Positions 15,701-24,246 are shown, counted from the first letter of the stretch. The stretch: DNA of 64,000 nucleotides from Pedobacter caeni (GCF_900129215.1 NZ_FQUQ01000001.1:1550001-1614000); one strand, 5' to 3'. Numbers and translations: made by a program. Notes: generated by a model not told the origin, from the sequence alone.

Positions 15701-18007
15701 GCTGCAGAATGGCTCAATGCTTCCGTAGAAAGAATAAAAGAAATTGGTGCAAAAACAATATATGAGATCGGAAGTGGTGCCGGACAACTGTTGTTCGAAC
15801 TCGCTCCGGAAACAGATTATTATATTGCTACAGATTATGCACAAACGGCGATTCACAGCTTAAATGAAAAGCTAAAAGCCAGGCCGGAGCACTGGGCACA
15901 CGTAAAAGCAAAAGTAGCTGCTGCTGATGATTTTGAATCCATTGTCCAGCATTCATTTGACCTGATACTGATTCATAGCGTTGCGCAATATTTTCCGAAT
16001 GCGGAGTACCTGATCCGGGTCATTCAGGAATCGGTAAAATCCGTAAAAACCGGGGGATGTATCTTCATTGGAGATATGCAGGGGAAAAACTCACTGGAAA
16101 TGTGCCATGCCATGGACCACCTCTCCCACTCTCCGGATTCTGCCACACTGGCCTCTTTTAAGGAGACAGTAAGTAACCGGGTGAGAATTGAGGATGAACT
16201 GGTAGCTGATCCTGGATTCTTTTATAAGTTACCAGAACTAATCCCGGAAATTACAGGTGTAAATATACAGCTCCGCAAAGGAAAGGCTTTAAATGAAACC
16301 ACAAAATACCATTATGATGTATGGCTTTATACGGGTACAGCACCGCAAAACGTCAGACCTGAACTTGATTTAGACTGGAAAGACCTCGGTTCAATACCGG
16401 CATTAGAAACCATGATGACCGAAAAACCAGGAAAGACCTTTGCCTTAAAAAACATCATAAATGCCAGAACGGCAAAAGACCACCACCTGCTTCAGCTAAT
16501 GAAAAACGCCGCTCCCGACCTTTCTTTAAAAAGCGTTAAGGCAGAAGTAGAAGAGGTAACAACAGGTGTTCATCCGGATCTTTTCCATGAGCTGGCCCAA
16601 CGTTTTAACTATCATCCGCACATCAGGTGGACAACCGACGGGACAGATGGACTATTTGAAGTCATATTCCTGCCGGAAAGCTTAGGGCTGGCATTGCCAC
16701 CTCCTCCCTTTGAAGCTGATCCTCATCAGGACATCCGTCATTTCTCAAGAATCCCTTTTTCAAAAAAAGAAGTGGCCATTCCTGCGAAAACCGTTCAAAA
16801 GTGGAAGGAAAATCTCTGGAAAACACTCCCGGCTTATATGGTTCCGGAAGAATTCGTCGCATTAAAGGAGTTTCCTTTAACTCCAAATGCGAAAATAGAC
16901 AGAAATGCATTCCCAAAACCAAATCCTAAAAAGGCTTCAGCAAATGTTAAGAATGCTTTGCCAGGAACAAAAAATGAGCAGCTGATCTCCAGCATATGGT
17001 CAAATGCTCTGGGACTTGAAGATCTCAAAACGGATGACGACTTCTTTGAGCTTGGAGGACACTCCCTTCTGGCAGTAAAGGTAATGGTGGCGATCGAGAA
17101 AGAAACCGGAAAACGTCTTCCTTTATCAACTCTTTTTGAAAACTCAACCATTGAGAAATTAGCAAAACAACTCGTTGTAAATCAGCCGGAAGAGAGCTGG
17201 GCTTCACTTGTCCCAATCCGTACCACAGGTACAAAAACGCCGCTGTTCCTTATTCATGGCGGGGGACTTAACATTCTCTTGTTTAAATCAATAAGTCAAT
17301 ACCTGAATGACGACCAACCTGTTTATGGCATACAGGCACTGGGACTGAATAAGGCAATGGAAATTCCGACAAGCTTAAAGGAAATTGCAAAAATACATGT
17401 CAGTGAAATTATAAAAGCCGATCCGGAAGGTCCTTACTCAATTGCAGGATACTCCCTGGGTGGCTTTATCGCTTTTGAAATTGCAAGGCAGTTGAAGGAA
17501 ATGGGGAAAGAAATCAAAATGCTGGGAGTAATGGATACCAATGCCACTTCAACCCTGTCCGCAGATGCCTCAAAAGAAGGAATAGGAAAAAAAATACGAA
17601 GACAGTTCTGTAAAATTCCATTTATCATAAAATCCTTTATTAAGCACCCTGCTGAAACCATAACTTACCAATCGGGTGTAATCAAGCGAAAATTAAAAGG
17701 AGGTTACGATTCAGATCAGGGACTGGAAAATTACGTATTTACCCCTTATGAACTGGAAATCTACAAAGTATACGACAAAATACTGGATGATTATACCTTG
17801 ATGCCCTTTGATGTGAAGGTGACCCTGTTCAGAGTTGAAAAACGCCTTTATTACCTTGATGATCAGGTTTATTTAGGCTGGGATAAATTTGCACAAAAAG
17901 GGGTGGAAATACATTCCGTTCCCGGAGACCATAAAACCTTCCTTTATCCTCCTTACGACAAGAAATTTGCCGGGATTCTCCAGGGGGCGCTTGATCAAAA
18001 AATATAA
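12773..18007 (+). CDS. NRPS: C-A(with embedded N-methyltransferase)-PCP-thioesterase
   Basis: A 1744-aa terminal module beginning 2 bases after the previous stop, so translation is probably coupled. Condensation domain about 25-460 with HHLIGDG 160-166. Adenylation domain about 480-920 and 1330-1382: YTSGSTGKPKG 629-639, MYGPTET 765-771, last-motif Lys1374. A SAM methyltransferase of about 375 residues is inserted between A8 and A10, with EIGSGAGQL 998-1006, the usual place of N-methyltransferases. PCP Ser1431. Thioesterase about 1485-1744 with GYSLGG (Ser1561), Asp1588 and His1720. The specificity code read by eye is D,I,L,Q,L,G,M,I,W,K, one change from the glycine code DILQLGLIWK, so N-methylglycine (sarcosine) is the predicted unit. 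The thioesterase may hydrolyse or cyclise the product. Confidence 0.93.
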   Translation: MTEPNSMLSFTEINFNPFEDLKQIEKTVVINESQREIWLSCIIGGDEASLAYNESISLDLKGPFDFDHFKAAFEKVVRRHEALRSSISANGENLIIYKDFQPELSLEDLSKQDSITQKDLLDEFIKAEMIRPFDLQNGPLLRVFVHKLTEQHHYFSLVIHHLIGDGWSFGIILEDLSKLYNAAIKGLPLALDNGPQISTYAQEQSDFLQTEEFGKIEQFWLNLYKDNVPELDLPIDYTRPATRTYKASRTDHPLPIALINQLKESGAKAGSSLVNTLLSAFEIYLYQLTGQPEIVVGLPTAGQSATENFELVGHCVNLLPLKSHIDPSISFIQYLKYRKTAFFDAYEHQQLSFGQLLKKLNVKRDQSRVPLVPVVFNIDMGMDSAVSFEGISHQLISNPRAYETFEIFLNATGSKEHFTLEWTYNTQLFKDSSIKEMTNSFERLLTILANDPETALNDLLQHHQPVTEPSSLPAMTWPEKQTLELLYHAAGQYANKTAISFKNTRLTYDDLNKKSNQLAAFLIEQGIQTGDLIGLSVDRSIEMVVALLGIMKSGAVYLPLDPEFPRERISFMLKDASAKLLLASKRQKGKYLTPAKEILMEELWPQLDQYSQEAPEKIITDTDLCYILYTSGSTGKPKGVKISHGNLLNFLKSMQLRPGITENDRLLAITTISFDIAGLELFLPLISGAEVVLADSESARDGRLLLSMIEEKGITMMQATPSTWRMMIDSGWERRFALKALSGGEALPKELSSLLLTRVSELWNMYGPTETTIWSTLKQLTEKDKVLSIGTAIHNTQIYLMDENGRPVPPHATGEIYIGGDGVAQGYLNRTELSAEKFADDQFSKVPGAKFYKTGDIGKLLENGEYQCLGRIDQQVKIRGHRIELGEIENIISTQEGVKQAVVLARGETAADRRLIAYVLLDQEDHKEEEQLAWKDRWDTLYDMGTASKQNIALADQKLDDTLLEHYDNRDDLALQAAEWLNASVERIKEIGAKTIYEIGSGAGQLLFELAPETDYYIATDYAQTAIHSLNEKLKARPEHWAHVKAKVAAADDFESIVQHSFDLILIHSVAQYFPNAEYLIRVIQESVKSVKTGGCIFIGDMQGKNSLEMCHAMDHLSHSPDSATLASFKETVSNRVRIEDELVADPGFFYKLPELIPEITGVNIQLRKGKALNETTKYHYDVWLYTGTAPQNVRPELDLDWKDLGSIPALETMMTEKPGKTFALKNIINARTAKDHHLLQLMKNAAPDLSLKSVKAEVEEVTTGVHPDLFHELAQRFNYHPHIRWTTDGTDGLFEVIFLPESLGLALPPPPFEADPHQDIRHFSRIPFSKKEVAIPAKTVQKWKENLWKTLPAYMVPEEFVALKEFPLTPNAKIDRNAFPKPNPKKASANVKNALPGTKNEQLISSIWSNALGLEDLKTDDDFFELGGHSLLAVKVMVAIEKETGKRLPLSTLFENSTIEKLAKQLVVNQPEESWASLVPIRTTGTKTPLFLIHGGGLNILLFKSISQYLNDDQPVYGIQALGLNKAMEIPTSLKEIAKIHVSEIIKADPEGPYSIAGYSLGGFIAFEIARQLKEMGKEIKMLGVMDTNATSTLSADASKEGIGKKIRRQFCKIPFIIKSFIKHPAETITYQSGVIKRKLKGGYDSDQGLENYVFTPYELEIYKVYDKILDDYTLMPFDVKVTLFRVEKRLYYLDDQVYLGWDKFAQKGVEIHSVPGDHKTFLYPPYDKKFAGILQGALDQKI

Positions 18008-18023
18008 GATAGAAACGATAAAA

Positions 18024-18728
18024 ATGACGCAATCCTTAATTCATGAACAACATTCCTGGTTAGCTTTTTCTAAAGAGCTAACCATAGAGCCCCTGAAAAC
18101 CTATGTATTCAATATTCAGATCAACCGGAATTATCAGGCTATAAAGGAAATTTATACTCAGGTACTTTCGGAGGAAGAACTGAAGCGATCCCTCCGTTTC
18201 TTCCATAAGGAAGACCGCGAACGCTACATTTCCTCTAAATTCTTTCTTAGAACCCTGCTTTCTGAATTTTTAACCCTACCTCCTTCCGCATTGAGGTACC
18301 ATACTACCGCAAATAAAAAACCAGCGATTGAGGGAATATCCTTTAATGTGAGCCACAGTGGCAACCACATCCTGATCGCAATCGGCCCGGCCCCTGTAGG
18401 AATAGACCTGGAACGCATCAACAGGGACTTTAATTTTGAATCTGTATTGGATTCCAGCTTTAGTCAGAAAGAGATCGGTTACATTAAAAATGAAGACTAT
18501 CTTTTAAATTTCTTTACCCTCTGGACGAGGAAAGAAGCACTGCTTAAAGCATCGGGAGAAGGCCTGACCGATAAACTGGATCTGGTACCTTCTCTTCATC
18601 AACTGGTAGAACGAGGGGCATTATCTTTCCAGGTGAACAGTTTTAAAATGGCAGATGATTACGTGTTTAGTCTGGCCTTAGCCGCTGATCAACCGGAACC
18701 TGTTTACCTCAGCTATGACCATTCCTAA
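18024..18728 (+). CDS. Sfp-type 4'-phosphopantetheinyl transferase
   Basis: A 234-aa enzyme that transfers phosphopantetheine from CoA to the carrier-domain serines, needed to activate the three carrier proteins encoded just upstream. Family motifs are FNVSHS 107-112, GIDLER 126-131 with the magnesium-binding Asp128 and Glu130, and WTRKEALLK 167-175. I start it at the ATG at 18024, which gives MTQSLIHEQH. The frame extends back to 17889, but that part overlaps the thioesterase coding sequence in another frame and has no family similarity. It follows the NRPS stop by 16 bases on the same strand and completes a self-contained three-gene biosynthetic operon. It ends 12 bases before a convergent glycosyltransferase gene. 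Confidence 0.92.
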   Translation: MTQSLIHEQHSWLAFSKELTIEPLKTYVFNIQINRNYQAIKEIYTQVLSEEELKRSLRFFHKEDRERYISSKFFLRTLLSEFLTLPPSALRYHTTANKKPAIEGISFNVSHSGNHILIAIGPAPVGIDLERINRDFNFESVLDSSFSQKEIGYIKNEDYLLNFFTLWTRKEALLKASGEGLTDKLDLVPSLHQLVERGALSFQVNSFKMADDYVFSLALAADQPEPVYLSYDHS

Positions 18729-18740
18729 AACCTGCTGGTC

Positions 18741-19907
18741 CTATTTTCTTTTTGATTTCTCCCAGGCAGCACTCTGGCTTTTCCTGAAATAACGGACTAT
18801 GCCTGCAATAACGGCATAGTTCATTACACAAAAATAGTACGGGATAAAGAACGCCTTGATCCTTACATTTCTACTTTCAAAAAACCAGCCTGCAAGACTA
18901 AGTATGTAAAAAACAAGTTGTGCAGCAAATAGAACTTTATAAACAACAGGCCCATCCTGGTAGGCTATTCTTCCATTTAAAAAAAATACTAAAATCAGGA
19001 GGAAAGGTGTAATTGTCCAACGCAAGACCCGATGACTGATATACTGAAAGGTCAGCACGGGAAAACAAAATGGGTTCGCCGCCTTTTTTAACCGGAATAT
19101 GGATTGAATTCCCCCTGCAGCAATTCTTATCTTTCTTTTTAACTCCTCTGCAGTATTTGCAGATGCAGTTTCCATTGCATAGGCATTAGGCTCGTAAGCA
19201 ATTAAAAAACCTTTTTCTGCAATTCTCATGGCAATCATATGGTCGTCAATGATCGTATCAGATTCTACCGGCTGGTATAACCGGGTTCTGATGCTAAACA
19301 ATTCTCCGGCAGCACCCACATTTGAATACAGCTCATAATCCCATTTTTTTAACAGGGATTCATATTTCCAATAAAAACCCTCACCAGCTGAACTCGCATC
19401 CGCGGCCTCCTCCACAAGGATTCTTTTTTCGCCGGCCACTGCGCCCACCTTTTCGTTTCTATAGTGCTTCACCAGCTCTCTGACCGCCACTTTATTTAAA
19501 AAAGTATTCGCATCTGTAAATACAATAATTTCTCCTTCAATAAATGGAATTGCCCGCTTTATCGCTGCCATTTTACCTGCACGTATATCTTCATGGAGCA
19601 ACAGCAAATCCGGATACTGTCCGGCTTTTTCCGCAGTGCGGTCTGTAGAACCATCGGTAATCACGATCAGCTGAATCTTTTCTTTTGGATAGTCGAGACC
19701 AAATGTGTTCTCTATTTTTTCGGAAATGATATCCTCTTCATTATAGGCTGCAACGAGAATGGTAACCGAAGGTAATTCTCCCTCAAGAGGCAGTACGTAT
19801 GCTTTCCTGAAGATTCGTTTTAAACGAACAAGGATAAAGAGTAAAAAACCATACCCGATGAATGTATAAATGATAACGAAAAGGCAAAGCCAGAAAAATA
19901 CAATCAT
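18741..19907 (-). CDS. membrane glycosyltransferase, family 2
   Basis: A 388-aa inverting glycosyltransferase with an N-terminal membrane helix (about 2-28), a GT-A catalytic domain (about 45-270) and two or three C-terminal membrane segments (about 295-370). Motifs: LVAAYNEED 51-59, TDGSTD 84-89 for nucleotide-sugar binding, TDAN 131-134 as the DXD-like site, IIDDHMIAMR as the acceptor region. A KIRIAAGG segment stands where processive enzymes have QxxRW, so processivity is uncertain. It works at the cytoplasmic face of the inner membrane. It is transcribed with the GT2 gene upstream (9-base gap) and away from the GT14 genes. Sugar specificity cannot be read from sequence. Confidence 0.88.
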   Translation of the reverse strand: MIVFFWLCLFVIIYTFIGYGFLLFILVRLKRIFRKAYVLPLEGELPSVTILVAAYNEEDIISEKIENTFGLDYPKEKIQLIVITDGSTDRTAEKAGQYPDLLLLHEDIRAGKMAAIKRAIPFIEGEIIVFTDANTFLNKVAVRELVKHYRNEKVGAVAGEKRILVEEAADASSAGEGFYWKYESLLKKWDYELYSNVGAAGELFSIRTRLYQPVESDTIIDDHMIAMRIAEKGFLIAYEPNAYAMETASANTAEELKRKIRIAAGGIQSIFRLKKAANPFCFPVLTFQYISHRVLRWTITPFLLILVFFLNGRIAYQDGPVVYKVLFAAQLVFYILSLAGWFFESRNVRIKAFFIPYYFCVMNYAVIAGIVRYFRKSQSAAWEKSKRK

Positions 19908-19916
19908 ATATGATCT

Positions 19917-20828
19917 TTAAATTTTAAATCCTAATTTTTTACTGTTTTTAGCATTGCTGAGGTTCCAGATGATCCCCTTGAATACCCATTTAATCAAATC
20001 GTAACGTCCCTTAATCAGATACATCAGCACCTGTTTGCTACAGGCAATGAAGATAAAGTAAATGCTGAACAAAAATATATTCCCGCTTCCGGTATTACGC
20101 CTGATAAAAAGCATTCTGTTCCGGGTCATAAAATAGGTTTTGATGTTACTCTCTTTCCCTACACTCATTGACTCTTTATGATAGATTTTGGTTTTACCCG
20201 TAAACCAGATCTTTTTACCGGCCTTCCTGAACTTTTCACACCAATCCAGTTCTTCATAATAGAGGAAAAACTCTTCTGCCATCAGGCCTGCTTCTTCCAG
20301 ATCTTTCCTCCTGCAGATCATTGCTGCCCCATGACAAAACCCGGTCTCCCTGCTATCCAGATCGTACTGTCCTTTGTTCTGTTCCATCGCTCCGATACCT
20401 TCGTTCCGGCAGGTCAGGTAATTCATCTCTGTAAAACCGGCATACTGAATGATTTCAGGCTGCTCAAAATACAGAATCAATGGGGAAAGCAAACCAATAT
20501 CGGGGTTAGCATCCAGTTCAGCAGATAAAGTTTCAATCAGATTACCAGAAATTTCTGTGTCATTGTTCAACAGTAACAAATGCTCCCCCTTAGCTACTTG
20601 TATCCCCAGGTTATTGCCCCCGGCAAAACCGAGATTTTTTTCTGAACGAATATAAACCAGCTCAGGGTAGGCTAACCTGTAACTTTCTTCATGATCTTCC
20701 CTGCTCCCATTGTCTACCAAAATAACCTCAACATTCTGATCTTTGGTGTTTTCTCTTACGGACTTCAGAAAGTCCAGCGTTACTGCTGGCTGGTTAAAAT
20801 TTACGGTAATAATTGAACAAAGTTTCAT
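19917..20828 (-). CDS. glycosyltransferase family 2, rhamnosyltransferase-like
   Basis: A 303-aa cytoplasmic GT-A enzyme. N-terminal motif SIITVNFNQP 5-14, LVDNGSRED at about 37-45, the signature NLGFAGGNN of rhamnosyltransferase-like GT2 proteins, LLLNNDTE as the metal/nucleotide site, then a FCHGAAMICRR and FFLYYEELDWC acceptor region. A hydrophobic stretch near 250-270 (NIFLFSIYFIFIACSKQVLM) may attach it to the membrane. It forms a two-gene unit with the following GT2 gene. The donor cannot be fixed from sequence; dTDP-rhamnose is common in this subfamily. Confidence 0.88.
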   Translation of the reverse strand: MKLCSIITVNFNQPAVTLDFLKSVRENTKDQNVEVILVDNGSREDHEESYRLAYPELVYIRSEKNLGFAGGNNLGIQVAKGEHLLLLNNDTEISGNLIETLSAELDANPDIGLLSPLILYFEQPEIIQYAGFTEMNYLTCRNEGIGAMEQNKGQYDLDSRETGFCHGAAMICRRKDLEEAGLMAEEFFLYYEELDWCEKFRKAGKKIWFTGKTKIYHKESMSVGKESNIKTYFMTRNRMLFIRRNTGSGNIFLFSIYFIFIACSKQVLMYLIKGRYDLIKWVFKGIIWNLSNAKNSKKLGFKI

Positions 20829-21084
20829 GGGCTGTAAAAGTAACCATTATGTCTTGATAATTTTCAAGATTTTCTTCGCTATTTGCCCTCTTAAGTATCT
20901 TATATGCAAGAAATTCTATCAACAAGGCTGCTTGAAAAACGATCATTTATTTAAAGAAGGTGAAAGTGTCATTCTAAGGAAATAATCCCCTAATTATAGT
21001 TAAAAATAGGCAGGAAACAGGGCACAATTATAGAATTTTTAATACATTGTACCATCAGTAAATCATTTCTGTTTTTCCAGTGAA

Positions 21085-21100
21085 AAATATTCAAATATTT
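21085..21100. repeat. short palindrome in front of the first GT14 gene
   Basis: AAATATT-CA-AATATTT, a 16-bp inverted repeat ending 8 bases before the ATG at 21109, in the 280-base gap between divergent GT2 and GT14 genes. At this position it could affect initiation or bind a regulator; it could also be chance in A+T-rich DNA. Confidence 0.35.
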
Positions 21101-21108
21101 CGACGTAC

Positions 21109-21990
21109 ATGCGCATTGCCCACCTTATTTTAACTTATACAAATCCAAAACAAACAGAGAGAATGATTAAAAACATGGTCCATGAGGATTTTGATTTTTA
21201 CATTCATGTGGATAAGAAATTTGATATCAATCCACATTTATTTCTAAAGTCATTACCCAATGTTTATTTTATTAATAATAGAGTTGATGTAAAATGGGCG
21301 GGATTTGACACTGTTAAAGCAACATTTGAGTCGATCAAAGAAATAGTTGCGACGGGAATTAAATATGACTTTATCAATCTGTTAAGCGGTCAGGATTATC
21401 CGCTACAATCTGCAAATGCGATGGCCGGCTTTTTCAGCGAGAATATGGGTAAGGAATTCATGAGTTTTCGTGACTACAAGAACGACTGGAAAGAAGGACT
21501 GATCAGAATGGAGCGGTATTTCCTTTCCAATCACAACTTTAAAGGCAAGAATACAATAGAAAATGCACTCAATTATATCCTGCCTAAAAGAAAGCTCCCC
21601 TATCATATGCACCCGTATGGAAAATCAATGTTTTGGATGTTGAGCCCTGAAGCGGCAATGTATGTAGTCAATAAAGTAGAGGGAGATAAAAAACTATCCA
21701 ATTTCTTTTCTCTCTGCTGGGGAAGCGATGAGTTTGTCTTCCAAACCATATTGATGAATTCTCCTCTCAAGGATCGGATTGTAAATGACAATTACCGGTA
21801 TATAGATTGGTCAGGCGGAGGACCAAATCCTAAAGTATTGGATGAGCATGACTTCGAACCGATAGAAAAATCCGGGATGTTGTTTGCAAGAAAACTGGAA
21901 ATGCTGAAAAGCGCAAAATTAATGAACCTGATCGATACCAAACTTCTAATTTTATATAGCACAATTACATGGCCCATATCATTAATCTAA
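21109..21990 (+). CDS. GT14-like glycosyltransferase (core-2/I-branching type)
   Basis: A 293-aa protein of the family related to beta-1,6-N-acetylglucosaminyltransferases (core-2/I-branching, GT14). It begins MRIAHLILTYTNPKQTERM and has FINLLSGQDYPLQ at about 88-100, WGSDEFVFQ, and DWSGGGPNPK near the C-terminus, all typical. Bacterial members add branching sugars (GlcNAc or xylose have been reported) to surface glycans. It has no signal peptide or membrane helix. A paralogue lies 4.2 kb downstream (26229-27092), with the same start, MRIAH, and matching landmark motifs. Its last codons overlap the start of the isomerase gene by 22 bases, so the pair is translationally coupled. Confidence 0.87.
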   Translation: MRIAHLILTYTNPKQTERMIKNMVHEDFDFYIHVDKKFDINPHLFLKSLPNVYFINNRVDVKWAGFDTVKATFESIKEIVATGIKYDFINLLSGQDYPLQSANAMAGFFSENMGKEFMSFRDYKNDWKEGLIRMERYFLSNHNFKGKNTIENALNYILPKRKLPYHMHPYGKSMFWMLSPEAAMYVVNKVEGDKKLSNFFSLCWGSDEFVFQTILMNSPLKDRIVNDNYRYIDWSGGGPNPKVLDEHDFEPIEKSGMLFARKLEMLKSAKLMNLIDTKLLILYSTITWPISLI

Positions 21991-22343
21991 AGACCTTTAA
22001 AGATACCCGGGGAATTCTTACCGTATTAGACAGAGTGGTTGATTTTGAAATCAAACGGTTATTCTATATCTATGCCGTTGATGATTCAGACCGTGGTGGA
22101 CACAGGCATCACAATACCCATCAGGCAGCGATCTGCATACAAGGATCCTGCAAAATTACAAATAACGATAGCAAAAAGACCGAAATCTTTGAGTTAGACA
22201 CACCGGATAAATGTTTGATTTTAGAGCCGGAAGACTGGCATGTCATGCATGATTTTTCTCAGGATGCCATTTTACTCGTTTTGGCCTCCACTGCTTTTGA
22301 TCCCAAAGATTACATTTATGAGCCTTATGCCAATTCCATATGA
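21969..22343 (+). CDS. dTDP-6-deoxy-hexos-4-ulose 3,4-ketoisomerase (FdtA/QdtA-like)
   Basis: A 124-aa single-domain cupin of the FdtA/WxcM type. It converts dTDP-4-keto-6-deoxyglucose into the 3-keto isomer, the step before 3-amination in the Fuc3N and Qui3N pathways. Visible motifs are TFKDTRGILTV near the N-terminus, then DRGGHRHHNTHQ with the conserved histidines (about 41-52), QGSCKI, and LEPEDWHVM. Length is normal for the single-domain form. It overlaps GT14 upstream by 22 bases and the aminotransferase downstream by 17 bases. Whether the product is the galacto or gluco epimer cannot be decided by eye. The genes making the precursor (RmlA, RmlB) are not in this window. Confidence 0.88.
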   Translation: MAHIINLKTFKDTRGILTVLDRVVDFEIKRLFYIYAVDDSDRGGHRHHNTHQAAICIQGSCKITNNDSKKTEIFELDTPDKCLILEPEDWHVMHDFSQDAILLVLASTAFDPKDYIYEPYANSI

Positions 22344-23415
22344 AAACTTAAAAAGGCTTAATCAGCCTTTTGAAACCTTATTTACGAAAAAATTTGAAGA
22401 CTTCCTGGCTAAGGGCTGGTACATTCTGGGAGAAGAGGTTTCCTCATTTGAAAAGGAGTTTGCAGCGTATCACCAGGAAAAACATGTTGCCGGTGTTGCA
22501 AACGGTCTTGATGCACTTATTCTTTCTTTAAAGTGCTGTAATTTCAAAAAAGGTGATGAAGTAATCGTTCCCTCCAATACTTATATCGCAACCATTCTGG
22601 CGATTTTACATTGCGACCTTACCCCTGTATTTGTTGAGCCAGACATCCGGACCTATAACATTGACCCTGAATTGATTCCGGCTGCAATCACCTCCCGGAC
22701 CGTAGCCATCATGGTGGTTCATTTATATGGACAATGCTGCGAAATGGACCCGATCCTTTCCATTGTGAAAGATCATCAGCTAAAATTGATAGAAGATTGC
22801 GCCCAGGCGCATGGGGCAACCTATAAAGGAAAGCTTGCAGGAACTTTCGGAGATTTTGGTGCTTTTAGTTTCTATCCTACAAAAAACCTGGGTGCACTTG
22901 GGGATGCCGGAGCCGTGATCTGTCGGGCAGAAGCAGATGATGTTCAGATCAGACAATTCAGAAATTACGGCTCGAAGAAAAAATACCACAATGATGTGGT
23001 GGGTTATAATTCCAGGCTGGATGAACTTCAGGCTGCTTTTTTAAGGATCAAACTGCCCCACTTGGATGAGATCAATTCACATAAGAAAAAACTGGCCTCC
23101 TTATACCTGGAACATTTGGACGGGCAGTACATCAAACCACTGGTCTTAGCAGATTTTGATCCTGTTTATCATATCTTCAACATCAGACATCCGGAGCGCA
23201 ACAGGCTCAAAGAATACTTATCTTCACATCAGATCACCACCGAAATTCATTACCCTGTACCTCCTCATGAACAAAAGGCTTTAGCGGCAATGAACCACTT
23301 ATCTTACCCGGTCTCTACAGAAATTCACCAGACCACACTAAGTCTTCCATGCTCCTATGCCCATACCACAGAAGAGATCATGCAGGTAATCGATGTGTTA
23401 AATCAATTTAAGTAA
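22327..23415 (+). CDS. DegT/DnrJ/EryC1 sugar aminotransferase (FdtB/QdtB-like)
   Basis: A 362-aa PLP-dependent aminotransferase that would place an amino group at C3 of the keto sugar made by the preceding isomerase. The PLP lysine is Lys186 in FYPTKNLGALGDAG, with EDCAQAHGA (Asp157) and the early motif NGLDALILSL that bind cofactor and substrate. I start it at the ATG at 22327 (MPIPYENLKR), which overlaps the isomerase stop. The frame extends to 22240 but that part is out-of-frame isomerase sequence. Order isomerase-aminotransferase is the standard arrangement for 3-amino-3,6-dideoxyhexose synthesis. A dedicated N-acyltransferase is not adjacent; the hexapeptide-repeat protein at 34265-34879 is a possible but unproven candidate. 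Confidence 0.9.
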   Translation: MPIPYENLKRLNQPFETLFTKKFEDFLAKGWYILGEEVSSFEKEFAAYHQEKHVAGVANGLDALILSLKCCNFKKGDEVIVPSNTYIATILAILHCDLTPVFVEPDIRTYNIDPELIPAAITSRTVAIMVVHLYGQCCEMDPILSIVKDHQLKLIEDCAQAHGATYKGKLAGTFGDFGAFSFYPTKNLGALGDAGAVICRAEADDVQIRQFRNYGSKKKYHNDVVGYNSRLDELQAAFLRIKLPHLDEINSHKKKLASLYLEHLDGQYIKPLVLADFDPVYHIFNIRHPERNRLKEYLSSHQITTEIHYPVPPHEQKALAAMNHLSYPVSTEIHQTTLSLPCSYAHTTEEIMQVIDVLNQFK

Positions 23416-23427
23416 ACCCGGCTGCCT

Positions 23428-24246
23428 ATGCATTATTTAATTAAAGAACTTGTTCCCCCGATATTTCATAGCCTTAGATGGTATAGCTTTAAATATGGCT
23501 GGAAAGGAAATTATGGGACGTACGAAGAAGCTAAAAAACACTGCAAAGGTTACGACCAGGAACATATCCTTTCGAGGATTGCAGAAACCACTAAAAAGGT
23601 AAAAAATAAAGAAGCGGCCTATGAACGTGATGGCATTCTTTACGATCAGGTTGAACTCAATTTCAATTTACTGAATGCGCTTTTACTGGTTTCTGCAAGA
23701 AACAACAACAAACTCACCTTGATTGATTTTGGCGGCTCACTTGGCACTTCCTATTATCAGAACATTTCCTACTTATCACATCTGACAGAATTAAACTGGT
23801 GTATCATAGAACAACCAAATTATGTGGCTGCAGGAAAAGCATCTTTTGAAAACGAACATGTCCGTTTCTACCCCGATATCGAAGCCTGTATGGCAGATCA
23901 CCCGGAACCGGATATGTTATTAATTTCAAGCGTCTTACAATACATAGACAAGCCTTACGAGTTATTGAAAAAATTACAATCTGTCGGGATTCCTTATCTG
24001 ATGCTGGATTTAGTAGGATACAATGACAAAGACACAGACCGCGTCACCATACAACATGTCCCACCGGTATTTTACGGAATTGAGGCCTCCTATCCCTGCA
24101 CCTTTTTTAACCGGAAGAAACTGGAAAATCAGCTGGAAGAAAATTACAGCCAGCTCTTCAATTTCCTCTCTGAAGACAAAAAATACTACCTGCAGCTTAG
24201 GCCATTTAAATACGAAGGCTCATTCTGGGAATTGAAAAACCAGTAA
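23428..24246 (+). CDS. putative methyltransferase, TIGR04325 type
   Basis: A 272-aa protein resembling the TIGR04325 family of putative SAM-dependent methyltransferases found in surface-polysaccharide loci. The N-terminal segment SLRWYSFKYGWKGNYGTYEE is characteristic, and a Rossmann-type motif LIDFGGSLGTSYYQN follows at about 100-114. A later acidic strand, PDMLLISSVLQYIDKPYE, fits the methyltransferase fold. The gene lies 12 bases after the aminotransferase and ends the four-gene run that starts with GT14. A natural guess is O- or N-methylation of the amino sugar, but the substrate is inference. A convergent hydrolase gene ends 18 bases further on. Confidence 0.8.
   Translation: MHYLIKELVPPIFHSLRWYSFKYGWKGNYGTYEEAKKHCKGYDQEHILSRIAETTKKVKNKEAAYERDGILYDQVELNFNLLNALLLVSARNNNKLTLIDFGGSLGTSYYQNISYLSHLTELNWCIIEQPNYVAAGKASFENEHVRFYPDIEACMADHPEPDMLLISSVLQYIDKPYELLKKLQSVGIPYLMLDLVGYNDKDTDRVTIQHVPPVFYGIEASYPCTFFNRKKLENQLEENYSQLFNFLSEDKKYYLQLRPFKYEGSFWELKNQ

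Noticed and set aside
17889..18023. Longer start for the phosphopantetheinyl transferase
   Set aside because: The extra 45 codons overlap the thioesterase coding sequence in another frame and lack family similarity.
22240..22326. Longer start for the sugar aminotransferase
   Set aside because: The extra residues are out-of-frame isomerase sequence; the family starts at MPIPYENLKR.
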